Source: Brachypterus glaber (taxonomy: Eukaryota; Arthropoda; Insecta; Coleoptera; Kateretidae). Taken from it: DNA of 64,000 nucleotides. Position 1 is the first letter of the stretch. The number at the start of each line of letters is the position of its first letter. A model generated the notes under the pieces. It was not told the origin of the DNA. It searched no databases and saw only the letters and a list, made by a program, of their open reading frames with translations. Below are positions 42,796-53,912 of this stretch, in pieces. A program made the position numbers and the translations under genes. The stretch spans positions 24,876,945 to 24,940,944 of the forward strand of contig OY294049.1 of the NCBI GenBank assembly GCA_958510825.1, in the 5' to 3' direction.

Positions 42796-43055
42796 CTGCT
42801 CACCGTTGCCCTAATCAATATTTTATTTAAAAAAACATGACAACACCGCAAGGAGCCCAGGTTGCTTAAAATACCCAATACACGGAGCCTGCTTTGCCGA
42901 TAGGTATGGTAATACACGTCAAAGGAGCTCAACCTAACCGCTACATGTATGGGATCCCGTCTTGTACTTTATGTGTATAGTGGTATACACGAAATATACA
43001 CAAGGACTCCACCTTTCACTCTATGTATAACGGAGCTCACCTTAACCGCTATCTG
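42796..43055 (-). repeat. Right subterminal motif cluster
   Basis: Five reversed copies of the GGAGCTCACCTTAACCGCTA-type motif (42852, 42884, 42924, 43004, 43032). The last lies about 5 bp before the (TA)n-rich flank. Confidence 0.6.
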
Positions 43056-43079
43056 AGTATATATATATATATATATATG
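43056..43079. repeat. (TA)n tract, right side of compound block
   Basis: About eleven TA units. Confidence 0.85.
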
Positions 43080-44624
43080 TAATATTTTATGTAAAAAATA
43101 AGTTTTACGCAATATATAGCATAAAAATAATTTTACAGTGTATATACTGTAAAATGTTATTAGTCAAGCATGCGCATTTGACCCATACGTCAAGCATCTA
43201 TGTTTTACATTATGTTAAACAATTGTACACGCGTTACTTCTAAGTAATTTAGAAGTTTTAATCGATACGATATAGGGGGTTCCTTAGTTTTTTTTTTGTC
43301 AAAAGTATAGTGTACCTAAGTTTAAATTTATATTTTATTTATAGTTATTCTTATACTGAGTTTAAATGTATGTTTTATCATTAGTTATTATTCTATTGCA
43401 GTATATTCCCAGAAGATGTCTGTATGTAGTGAACAGTTACGAAACATCAGAAACTGAAAGTAAAAGTTCTTTTTTATACGCTTGTATTCTAAAGTAACAT
43501 TTTTCGGTGAGAAATGTTAAGTTAAAAGTGACACTTTTGTTAAGAGTTTGTCTTTTGTATCACATTCGCGGGCTGCAGCCCTCCAAAGTACTTTTACTTT
43601 TGTTTTACTTCAATATTTTATTTGACTGTTCTAAAAGTCACAATTTTAAAATCTGACAAAAAGTAATATGTTATCTGAAAAATATTTATTAAGAACCGTG
43701 CCCTAGAGCCTAAAGGGCCCCAGTGAATATTTAATATTACTATACAATATAATAATTTTTTCTTAAAATATTTCCAGAATAGCACCACAAAAATTAATAA
43801 AAATATATATAAGGCTTATAGGGCCTAGGCCCTACGACTTTTTAAATAATTTTCGGTATAATATTAGGTTTTTGTAGTTAGTTTAAACAAACCTAATATA
43901 AAAACATTCAAAAACATTATCTTTGTGGGGCCCTAAGGCCCTAGGGCCTACATATTATTAAATATTTTTTAGTAATAATATTGTTTTAGTGTATGAGCAG
44001 GTAGGTTTTAAAGTTTCAGTAACATCACATAAAATATTTAGACATGTGCTTAGCAGGTCAGTGGAGTCTTTAGGGCCTATGGCCTGAGGCTCTTTATATA
44101 TTAGATAGTATATAACTTAATTTGTGTCCGAAGTTTAAAGAGTGACTCTTTCAGGATAGTCACATTAAATATTTAAAAATTTAAAAACTGGGAATTTGAA
44201 GGTCTATATATATATATTTTTTTTTTTTTGACACCCTGTGTAACAATTAACCAAAATAACCGTGGAACTTTAAAAAAGGCTTATTTAGGAATTCTAAATA
44301 TATTTGGTCTATAGGTTCTAGGTAACAGTTTTTTTGACCAGATTAGCATAAAGGGTAATTTTTTGACATTTTCAGCCCCTACCAAAAACCCTATATTTTG
44401 TACAGGGATAGAATTTTTTTTGAATTATCCTTTATTATACTAAATTACTTTCTCATTCTAAAAATTTCCATTGTCAAGGTTTTTGTGTAATTAAAAAATA
44501 CAAATTGAAAAATGAAAAATTAAAAACTTAAAAGCCAAAGGGGCCCGACTCAACATTTTTTTATAAATCTCAATTTTTACAGGTGAGTTACTTTAAACAT
44601 AATAAAATTTTTTTTTTCTATTTT
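43080..44624. other. AT-rich spacer
   Basis: Contains the hammerhead-like candidate at 43408 and several lines rich in 'ggccctagggcc'-type palindromes (about 43700-44090), where 'agggcct' recurs. 'gacaccctgtg' at 44230 resembles a lone TACAGGG-family end. No gene. Confidence 0.45.
43408..43455 (+). ncRNA. Very degenerate hammerhead-like motif
   Basis: 'cccagaagatgtctgt', a variable arm, then 'acgaaacatcagaaac'. The order recalls 30335-30378, but stem II does not pair well. Weak candidate for a Penelope-like terminal remnant. Confidence 0.2.
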
Positions 44625-45125
44625 GCGAGTCTTATAAGCTCATAATCACACGCATTTTGCGTGTTCTTATAGACCTATAAGAGATCTCTACTTTTTTTTT
44701 CCTTTAGGTTGGCAACAGACAAAAGTCTATCTCTTGACGTTTGCCGTGAATTGTAAACGTCGGTTTAAAGTTTAATTTTCTACAAAATTTTGTGTTTAGG
44801 TTATATTTTACCGTGTTAAAATTATGGCTTGGTTACTTGCAGTGGAAAAGAGAAGAAATGACTATAAAATATATCAAAATAATATTCGTTCTTAGAATTT
44901 TAAAGTTGGCGAAAACTGTAATGCCAATTCGAAACAAAAATCCCTAAGTCAATTTAAATGTAAGTTTTTTAAAATTTTCGAGCAAAATAGAAAAAATTGT
45001 ATAAAGCACTCGTTTCATAACACGTTTTTAGCGCACTAGTACTTTAGAAAACTCACCGCAAGCGGCTCGTTTGTACTGGTGCGCTAAAAACGTATGTTAT
45101 GAAACTAGTACTTTAATATACTATT
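44625..45125 (+). repeat. 550-bp dispersed repeat, copy 2
   Basis: Second copy of the unit at 36110-36655. The fold-back 3' part is better preserved here: 'acacgtttttagcgcac' with 'gtgcgctaaaaacgt'. Confidence 0.75.
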
Positions 45126-46156
45126 TACTAGTCACCCTGAATTTTCCCGAAAAAAATTTTTCGGCCCGGCTTATTTTATTATCTTAGTTGAAATATTGTT
45201 AGTATATAATGAAATGCGTAGCATTACATATCTTCACTGCTTGTTTTCTTCATTAACTGGAGGTTATATTTACCAGAATTATTATTAATTATTTTTATAA
45301 TTATTATTATTGTGATGTTTTTCCTTAATGTATTTTTTATGTTTTTTTATGAATTTATTTATTTATATGGCGTAATCATTTTTAGCTAATAAACAGTTTT
45401 ATATATAATTATTTTAATGGAAAAAACTGGCTTCCTCTGAATAAAATAGTGGTTTTAATAGCAGTTAAATGAAACCAGGAAGGCAGAAAAGTGTAAAATT
45501 TTAAATAACAATATTAAACATGCGAAATAAAAATATTGGCTGTGTATATGATTTATCATACAATATTTAAAGCTATGTAAAAGCTTATTTTTTAATTTTA
45601 TCATAAAATAGAGTTTTACAAAAATATCAACATCGCTACCGGTAGTGGTATACATTTTGAAATATTATTTGGGAAATGTATTTTTTTTATTAATAAATAA
45701 ATAAATAAATAATTCCATTTATTTCCAGAAAATAATCAAATTTTACACACAGAGTCCAAAACAGACATTTAAGGAAATTTTGTCAAAAATATAAATATTG
45801 CAAATTTTCTCAGAAATTGCAAATAGATAAAATATTGCAGATATACAGATAGTATATTGCAGACGTACATAAAATAAACATATACATAGTGGCTTCAATT
45901 AAAAATAAACTGGTGATTTTTTTCTTCGTATTCCCTAACAGTATATGGTTCAATATCGCAAATATTACGACCTAGTTAGTAGTTAGTGCCTATTTCTCAC
46001 CCGTTGCGTATGACAAAGGTTAGGAAGTAATAATCAGCTGATTTTACATCTGCTGTCAGAAAATTAGTATTCGTCAAACACATAACCTCAAATTGACAAA
46101 CTAATTTTAAGATATTTTTTGCGTTTTTTGGATGTTTAGGTGTTAGGTCGTATGAA
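45126..46156. other. AT-rich spacer
   Basis: 45201-45240 carries, inverted, the 'gaagatatgtaatgctac' motif shared with 19969, 48741 and (inverted) 62150. No gene. Confidence 0.45.
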
Positions 46157-46250
46157 AAATAGTATATGCACCCCGACGCAAACCATTTCAGTGCACATCG
46201 AGTGCACTAAAAACTAGGTTCGCGTACTCGGTGCGTAATATACTATTTCG
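46157..46250. repeat. Hairpin, ~44-bp arms
   Basis: 'aatagtatatgcaccccgac' pairs with the inverse of 'ggtgcgtaatatactatt'. 'tcagtgcac' and 'gtgcacta' close a loop of 'atcga'. The 5' arm also occurs at 26402-26430. Confidence 0.7.
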
Positions 46251-47047
46251 ACACTCCCATGCAACAAGGACGTAACTCAAGTTAGACCTATTTTGAGTTA
46301 TTCTCATAAGTAAATCCCTTGAAAAAAGACACACATGGTGGTACACACATGGTGGTACTACTTAGATTTCTCCACAGGCCATTTTAACCAAAAGTTTACC
46401 TAAAAACACTAAAGTAAGAAATTCTAAACTTGAATATTATCAGAAACAAACAATAAATAAACAATAAATACTTATACAGTTTAATAGAGAATTTTATAAG
46501 CTTTGAAATGATGTATCACATGCCTTCCTTTTCCACTTCAATTATTTCCCACCCTTAAATAACAAAAAAATATATTTTAGAAATTTAGCTGTCATGAAAA
46601 ATGACAATATATGAGTTACGGCTTTGTTGCTTGGGGGCATCGATTTGTTAGTACTTAGTAGTACCTACACCCTCAGTAAATATTTGTATTCAACAACTCA
46701 TTATAAATACATCGTTTACTGCAGCCATTTAACATAATAAAATAATAAAAAAGTGACTTTTTATTTACTCTTATTACTTTATTTTCATTATTATTTTTTT
46801 TTTTTAGTAAAATGTATAGGGAAAAGGGGGTTACAGTGGATCACTTGTTTTGTTTTTTTTTTCAGAGTGCATATTTTTAAAATTTGTGAGAATTACTCAG
46901 ATTTTTTTTTCATAAGTTTCTTTGAGCTTTAAGCTAACATAATTTAAAGGTTTAAATTAAAACTGAATGGACCATTATTTTTTACAATTATTTTTTTGAC
47001 AGTCATTTGGTTCACGGCTACAGTAATTAACTAAATCAATTAAAATA
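46251..47047. other. AT-rich spacer
   Basis: A 15-bp duplication 'acacacatggtggta' at about 46331-46360. Otherwise nothing. Confidence 0.45.
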
Positions 47048-48028
47048 CACTGCCCAGTAAAAGAGCTTTTTTTTTTCACCTCCGAGCGTGAAATGAGTTT
47101 TTTATTCTCAGATTCACTTTTAGCAACCTTAAAAAGCCCAATATACCAATTTTCACGAAAACTACTCTCCGCCCCTCCACCCAGCAGGTGGATTTAAAAA
47201 AATATATATTTTAGGATTCAGTTTTAGCGACCTCAAAAACCCCAATATGTCCATTTCAAGAAAACTACCCCCCGCCCCTGAGGGGGTGTGTTTAGAATTT
47301 TTTTATAATCAGATTCACTTTCAGCAACCTCAAAAACTCCAATATACCAATTTTCACGAAAACTACCCCTACCCCTCAGGGGGTGAATTTAGATTTTTTT
47401 ATTATGAGATTTACTTTCAGCTACCTGAAAAAAAAACAATATACCAGGGGTGAAATTTTTAGTAACATATCTGTGCCAAATCTCAAGTCTCTAGTGTTTT
47501 TAAGTTACCGTGGTTACAAAATTTCCCGGATAGAACGACCGATCGACCTACCGATCGACCGATCCACCGACAATTTTTTTTTGCATGAAATTGATTTATA
47601 TCGACATAAAACGTCACAAAACGCAAAAATAAGTAACAAAAAAAAATTGAAAATTTTTGCACGAATACAAAGCTTTTCGTAATTTCCCCGTGGGGGTGGA
47701 GTGAATTTTTATTATTAGATAAAATTTCAGCAACTTAAAACCTTTAAAACCCTTATAGACCATATTTTCAATTTTTTGTAAAAAAAATGTATTTTTCCCT
47801 ATTTGCTAAAAACAATTCCGAGCGAGTAACATACCTGTATGCCAAATTTCAAGTCTCTAGCTTAAAGCGTTCTTAAGTTACCGTGCTTAAAAAATTTCCC
47901 GGATAGAACCACAATTTTTTTTTTGCTCGAAATTGTTATATATTGTTATATATACAAATACGAAAAAAAATTTGAAAAAATTTGCACGATGCTTTCCTAA
48001 AATTTTGAAATTTTTCAAAATGGGAAAG
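47048..48028 (-). mobile_element. Minisatellite-carrying mobile unit, copy 4
   Basis: On the plus strand: CACTGCCCAGTAAAAGAGC at the left and AAAATGGGAAAGC at the right. Minisatellite 47100-47450. The end module (acgataactt, GTCGGTCG and tcgatataaat segment, inverted) is present twice, at about 47455-47680 and 47820-48028, so this copy has an internal duplication or a second unit inserted in the first. Confidence 0.75.
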
Positions 48029-49434
48029 CAAAATTAATTATCGAAAAAAATACTTTTATACTCATTTTTGGGCAGCCGCCGTTTTGCACCAACACACTGA
48101 TCCTGTATCAAGAGAAAAGTCTGGTTAATACACCCTTAGAAAGCCGCGTTCTTAAAACTAATATTGGTAGAGTTATGGTCAACGATTCACTGTTCCCAAT
48201 GACTCACTGTCCCCCCTTTCTCCTATTTTCACCAAAATAAAGGGGTTGGATAAAACATTGTACGGAACGCGTGAGTCAAGTGTGATTACCCACTCAAAAA
48301 TTAACCCACTGAGACTATTTTCCTCACTTAACTCATTAATATCTTAAATGACTGTTATTTACTTTTGAAAAATATAATACCTATAAAACATTACATTTTT
48401 TTGTATTATAAATTCAAGCATGTATGCTTCATCAGTCATGACTGATTGCTTTTATAAAGAGTCATAAATTCGTTACGTCGTATATTTTTAACTAAAGAAT
48501 ATGATCTTCTTTGACATGATCCATTTATCCTTCTCGCTTATTTATAAGAAAAAGGTTATAAGTCAATTTTATACTTTACGAACCGTTGATATAGTGGCTT
48601 GTTATGTCTGATAGATTAAAAAAGTAGATAAATGTTCACTTAGGTCAAAAAAGACCTTGTTTGATGGGAGAAAAGGGGAACATTTCACTGTGGAAACCAA
48701 ATTTATTTTTTATTTTTTTTTGAAAAGCAGAAAGATAAGAAGCCGTAAAGATATGTAATGCTACGCATTCCATTATATATTATTCACAGTTAATGGTATA
48801 TTGTATTTTCCCAAATACTTAAAAAAAAAAAAAAAAAAAACTTTAAAACAATTTGTTTTATTTTCTTTTGTGGTCGTCCATAAAATACATCACGCAAATT
48901 TGAAAAATTCATACACTTCATACCCCGTTTAGGGTAGAGTACTGAATAGGCAGGTTTGTTAGGGTATAGTCACAATTTCAGACCGCAAGAAATTTTCCTA
49001 GAAACCGAACATCTCGTTGCTACTGCAAAAAAATTGTTAAAATCAACATTTGCGCTATTAAGGTTAAAATTGTTTGACATCAACTATGACAATTTCAATA
49101 TTGTTATGCAAATGTTCTAATAAAATAGTTTTTTTTTAAGGTTTTTGTTCATAAATTGCATAGAAGATACTGTAAATTCTGTTTACTAACGGTTCTGTTT
49201 AAAATTATAGTTTTAAAATGTCTATAACTTATTCTCACGTAAGTAGTAATATTTTTGTATTTCTTTACTAAATAGAAACAGTATTTTAATTACGCCGGCT
49301 ATACCTACCTACCTGCATATCCGGTGCTCTAATTATGGGGGTATTAGGGGGGTAGCCAAAATATAAAATCTTTACAGCCTTTAATAACGCGAAAAACGAG
49401 ATAGGAAGTGTATGAAGTTTTGTCAATTTGTGTG
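48029..49434. other. AT-rich spacer
   Basis: 48741-48783 carries the 'gatatgtaatgctacgcatt' shared motif, and a poly-A run of about 20 bases lies near 48820-48840. No gene seen. Confidence 0.45.
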
Positions 49435-50105
49435 TTTTATGGACGACCCCTTCTGCGCATAAATTTGTTCCACCAAACACTACTGCGCATGGTATATTTG
49501 TTAGGTTTGCCAGAACACTTTTGCGCATTCGTATGTAATATTATTAAACACTTCTGAGCATAAAATTGTTCCACCAAACAGTACTGCGCATAACCACTAG
49601 TATATTTGTATATGTCTATCAGAACTCTTTTGTGATTCGTATGAATTATTAAACTCTTTTGCGCATAAATTTGTTTCACCAAACACTACTGCGCATGGTA
49701 TATTTGTATATTTTTACCAAAACACTTTTGCGCATTTGTGTGTATTATTAAACCCTTCTCCGCATATATATTTTCACCAAACACTTCTGCGAATGGTATA
49801 TTTGTATATGTTACCCAGACAACTTTGGCCCATTCGTATGTGTTATTAAATACTGCTGAGCATAAATATGTTCCACCAAACAGTGCTGCGCATAGTATAT
49901 TGGTATATGTTTACCAGAACGCTTTTGCCCATTCGTATGTATTATTAAACACTTTGGAGCATAAATATGTTCCACGAAACTCTACTGCGCATATATTTGT
50001 ATGTGTTTGCCAGAAAACTTTTGTGTATCCATAAATATGTTCTACCAAACCGTACTGCGCATCGGTATAGTTGTATATGTTTGCCAGAACACTTTTGCGC
50101 ATTAG
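49435..50105. repeat. Tandem array, ~100-bp unit
   Basis: About six and a half units. 'caccaaac' or a variant lies at 49471, 49572, 49677, 49775, 49874 and 49973 (spacings 98-105), with a shortened last unit. Each unit has 'tgcgcataaat.tgttcc', 'actactgcgcat', 'gtatatgtttaccagaac' and 'cacttttgcgcattcgtatg'. Overlapping open frames on both strands are products of the periodicity. Confidence 0.9.
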
Positions 50106-50151
50106 ATTTTTTTATTATAATCTGATAATTATCAGATTCAGTTACCCTATA

Positions 50152-50287
50152 CACCAGGACAGAACGACCCATCGACTGATCGAGCGACCGACAATTTTTT
50201 TTTTGCTAGAAATTGATTTATATGGACATAAAACGTCATAAAACGCAAAAATACGCAAAAAAATGAAAATTTTTAAAATTGGAAAGC
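50152..50287 (-). mobile_element. Minisatellite-carrying unit, 5' fragment
   Basis: Minus-strand GCTTTCC-type end at 50287, 'tttgcgtattttt', 'gttttatgtc' and a GTCGGTCGCTCGATC tract. It begins directly after the 100-bp array. Confidence 0.6.
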
Positions 50288-51784
50288 AAAATAAAAATGG
50301 AAGTTTATTTTTTATTTTTAAGTTTAATTCCCCATAACTTTTTTGTTTTTGGGGGATTACTTTCAAGATTGGTAGAATTGATTCTTATAATAAAAGTAAT
50401 TTTTCCTGAAAAAGTTACGTTAATCGAAATGTTCTTTCAGCTTTTTTCGATTTTTTTAAAAGTTTAACCCACCATTTGTTTTTGGGGGGATTACTTTAAA
50501 AAATAATAGGGATCTTTTTCAATCGGATTATTTATTTTTGAGTTATTGTGTTCACAAAAATCGTGACATCAGGCAGACGGAAAGACAGACGAAAATTTAT
50601 GTCCAAGAATATAAAAACAGGGTTATAATATAAAACCAGGGTTATACGAGAGTCGAGAAACGAAACTTTTTGCCTCGATTGTCGAGAGTCTCGATTTTCT
50701 AGACAAGATCTCGATTTTCGAGACATGATTGATCTTTTTTTGACAATTTCTCGACGACTAACTTCTTTTTCCGTCTAGCGAGAGGTTCCGCGATTGAATT
50801 CTTGTTATGTCTTGCGAGAGTCTTGATTTATAATACTTACGAAAACTACAGGGTTGGGTGACCTTAGTATCCCGAATCAAAACATTACCACAATAGGCCA
50901 GACTAATTTTTACATGCTTAATTTCATTTTTAAGAAAAAATCCCCAATTTGGTAGAATAAAAATTTAAAAAACAAACTATTAATAAATGATGGGGTATTT
51001 AAAGTAATTAATAAAAACCTCCAAAGGGTTTCTGCTATTTTGGAGTAAGTCTCATTTGGACTATTAGTCTATTATTAGTTAATCTGTAACCTAATTTATT
51101 AATTGTGTAATGTCCTTAGTGTTATTTATGACCAGAATGTTAAAGATGTCCCATTATATGTATTTAAGTCCGTAGATGCTATATCTATTATAGCGAAACC
51201 GCGGTCACACTAATTGTTTTCAATAATAAAATTAACGTGAAGTCGATTATAAGCCTTTTTTAATTATTTTATAATAAACCACTTCACTATAAGAAGTTCA
51301 GACGTTCAGAACCATGAATGAATTTTCAAACTGGATAATTATTAAATTATTAAACATTAAATTATTGCAGAATTTTTACTGTGTATTAGATATTAATACT
51401 GTATGCATGTAATGATTTTAAATTTATAATCATAAGTAATGAATTTCTTAATTGCCAGTAATAATTACAACCTTACCAGTAATAATTTCCAATTCGTTTA
51501 ATGAAAGTTGTTAGTTTAAAACTTCTGATTTTTTTTAAACTAGTGTTAATTTTTATGCTACCCCCGAACCTGCAGAGTCTTTTCAGGCATAAGCACACAA
51601 ATAAAGACGTTGACCTCAAAATAAAGGTTAGATGCAAAAGTGTATTGACTTAAACGAGCTTTATGGGCCATTAATCATATATAGGAAATATCGAGGAAAA
51701 ATTTAATACACATAGTTAAAAAGAAACCTAAGGTAAAGGGCATGTCTATAGTTACGGGTAGGATAGTAAAACCAATTTTTTTTA
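50288..51784. other. Spacer
   Basis: 50630-50820 is a patch rich in 'tcgag' and 'tctcgattttcgaga' inverted pairs. The rest is AT-rich. No gene. Confidence 0.45.
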
Positions 51785-51858
51785 TTGTAATTTTCTGGTT
51801 TGTAAAAAAAAAAAACTCGAATTTTTTGGCAGGTTTTAATGCGTCACTTTATTATTTG

Positions 51859-51896
51859 GCTAACGTTTCTCCCCTCTTTGGGGGCTTTATCAAAGC
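51859..51896 (-). ncRNA. Hammerhead-like motif, left arm
   Basis: On the minus strand: 'gctttgataaag', stem 'cccc...gggg' around 'caaaga', then 'agaaacgttagc'. The CUGAUGA block reads TTGATAA (two changes); the GAAAC block is intact. Cleavage is unlikely without a closer core. Confidence 0.4.
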
Positions 51897-52520
51897 TGAA
51901 AGATAACAACTATTGTTAATAACAATAATAATGATAATATATAACAAAAATATTTTTTGCCTGTATTGAATCCCATTTTCAGGTAAAATATGTAAATTTT
52001 CTTAATTATGTGAGCGTAGTTATATATTTTATAAACTTGAACATTATGGAAAAGGAACCTTTTACAACATAAAAATAAATAAATATTATATTACAATATA
52101 AAAATTGGTTTTGACACCATGTCGAAAAATTTGTAGGTTAAAAGCGTCGTTCGCAGTAAAAAACATGTGGTATACGTACCTTTTGACCGATGTTACCACA
52201 GAGAATTGACTAATGCTGGGTTCGACCCACAAAAATGTTACATGTTTTTTACTGCGAACGACGCTTTTAACCTACAAATTTTTCGACATGGTGTCAAAAC
52301 CAATTTTTATATTGTAATGTAATATTTATTTATTTTTATGTTGTAAAAGGTTCCTTTTCCATAATGTTCAAGTTTATAATATATATATAACTACGCTCAC
52401 ATAATTTTTAGGTAAGAAAATTTACATATTTTACCTGAAAATGGGATTCAATACAGGCAAAAAATATTTTTGTTATATATTATCATTATTATTGTTATTA
52501 ACAATAGTTGTTATCTTTCA

Positions 52521-52558
52521 GCTTTGATAAAGCCCCCAAAGAGGGGTGAAACGTTAGC
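52521..52558 (+). ncRNA. Hammerhead-like motif, right arm
   Basis: Plus-strand twin of 51859-51896, with stem II followed by 'tgaaacgttagc'. Same core changes, so the two arms were copied from one source. Confidence 0.4.
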
Positions 52559-52629
52559 GATATAATAAAGTGACGCATTAAAACCTGCCAAAAAATCCGA
52601 GTTTTTTTTTACAAACCAGAAAATTACAT

Positions 52630-53334
52630 TCAAAGTTTGGCAACCTATATGGTATTTACCTACAATTTTTTTTTATTATAATTAAGCCTGTTTGTTAACA
52701 AAAAAAAATATCATTAGTTAAGCCCGGGTGTTTTCAACAGTTCTTCCTTCGCCAATTTTGTTAATGTTTATTTTTTCAATTTTCTTGTCCTACAGACTTT
52801 TTTATTGGCTGACCCAGGTTCCCGACGTGCATGCCAAGATTTCCGCTACTTGAGATATGTGAAAAAAACTTATAATATATGTGCACCAATTTTAGTGCCA
52901 GTAACTTTTCCTAGATTTTTTCTCTGTGTTTTTTGTTGTGTCCATTATGGCTACTATGATAGTAGCTAAAGCTTTAGACTTTGGTCATGTACGTACAACT
53001 AAAAGTACAAAAGCAGAAATAAGACAATATGGACAAAGGTTCAAGTGACCCTCAATTAAAACCTAATTGGAGATTTTTGGTGGTGTGTACATAATTTTGA
53101 GGGTAGTTTACCTTTGTAGACGACTCTCTGTTTTCCCCAGCTTGAAATAAAACATTATTAGAATTAATTCACGTCATCGCGGTTCGGTTATACTGCCGGT
53201 CGAGGAAAGACCCCCGTATCATGAATCACATTTGTATCCAAGAATTTTTTGTCTAGGACGTTTTTTGGCGATTTTGGGAAAATCGAAACTACCGTATAAT
53301 ACTATTCTACGCGCTGTGAATAGTATAATAATGC
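52630..53334. other. Spacer with one shared repeat segment
   Basis: 53241-53322 shares 'tttttgtctagga', 'aaatcgaaactaccgtataa' and 'gcgctgtgaat' with 20051-20140 and, inverted, 62436-62522. No gene. Confidence 0.5.
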
Positions 53335-53342
53335 AGTAATAC

Positions 53343-53904
53343 CAGTGCTGCCAAACTGTGGAGATTTCTCCAAATTGCGGAAATTTTAAAGCTTTGTGGA
53401 GATTTAAGAATTGTGGAGATTTTGCGGAAATTCCAGGTATAGTGAAATTAAAAATAAAAAATTCGTAATATTAGGTAAAAAGTAATTCGTGATGAAGTTT
53501 TATATGAATTTCCTCATCAATCTACATAAGATTTCATCAATCTACATGAGATTTCATCAATCTACATGAGATTTCATCAATCTAAATGAGATTTCATGCC
53601 GTTTAAGAATTTCCACATAAAAAAGAGGCAAAGCTCTTTATATTTTAGAGGTGAGGACCTTTTTTTTTAGTCATCAAGATTTTTGCAGGGGTAAAGTTTT
53701 TTTTTTTTCATGGACACAAAATAGTCATCCAAAATTTTTGCAGCCCTGGGTAAAGCTGTTTTTTTTTTCATAGACAATTACTTTATGATTTTAGTTAATA
53801 TAATAACACATACAGAGTAGATTTTGCGGAGATTTTTCGGATATCTTGTGGAGATTTTGAACAAAAATTTCGGAGATTTTGACCTTTTTGGTTTAGCAGC
53901 ACTG
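53343..53904. mobile_element. hAT-type MITE with 8-bp TSD
   Basis: Ends CAGTGCTGCCAAAC and GTTTAGCAGCACTG are inverted and start CAG / end CTG. Identical 8-bp flanks AGTAATAC at 53335-53342 and 53905-53912. Eight-bp duplications with CAG...CTG-type ends are the hallmark of the hAT superfamily. The 562-bp interior has subterminal repeats of 'tgtggagattt' and 'tgcggaaatt' and a 22-bp tandem repeat, but no transposase. Confidence 0.85.
53513..53605 (+). repeat. 22-bp tandem repeat inside hAT MITE
   Basis: Four units of the type AATCTACATGAGATTTCATC. Confidence 0.85.
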
Positions 53905-53912
53905 AGTAATAC

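Larger units (their letters stand above)
39029..43055. mobile_element. Candidate large DNA transposon with subterminal GGAGCTC motifs
   Basis: Between two (TA)n tracts, variants of the motif TAGCGGTTAAGGTGAGCTCC recur near both ends: forward in the left 0.9 kb (about 39041, 39069, 39087, 39187, 39297, 39357, 39722, 39801, 39864) and reversed in the right 0.2 kb (42852, 42884, 42924, 43004, 43032). The outermost copies form imperfect 22-bp inverted ends: tatggcgtacaaggtgagc at the left and the reverse of gctcaccttaaccgctatc at the right. Repeated outward-facing subterminal motifs are known in CACTA-like and some other DNA transposons. The interior holds E-boxes, a possible first exon, nested repeats and two tandem arrays. 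No transposase is found. Confidence 0.45.
51785..52629. mobile_element. 845-bp palindrome with hammerhead-like motifs
   Basis: Left arm 51785-52167 and right arm 52241-52629 are near-perfect reverse complements over about 385 bp. The loop is 52168-52240. Shared phrases: 'gtaattttctggtttg', 'ggcaggttttaatgcgtcac', 'aaagataacaactattgtta', 'ttgacaccatgtcgaaaaat', 'gcgtcgttcgcagtaaaaaa'. Each arm contains a hammerhead-like motif facing outward. The arrangement fits two Penelope-like terminal repeats (pLTRs) in inverted orientation without the coding region, which is known behaviour for that group; the assignment is inference. Confidence 0.6.

Noticed and set aside
52218..52235. TGGGTTCGACCCA in the palindrome loop, T-arm-like
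   Set aside because: The loop is five bases and not seven, and no other tRNA arms are present.
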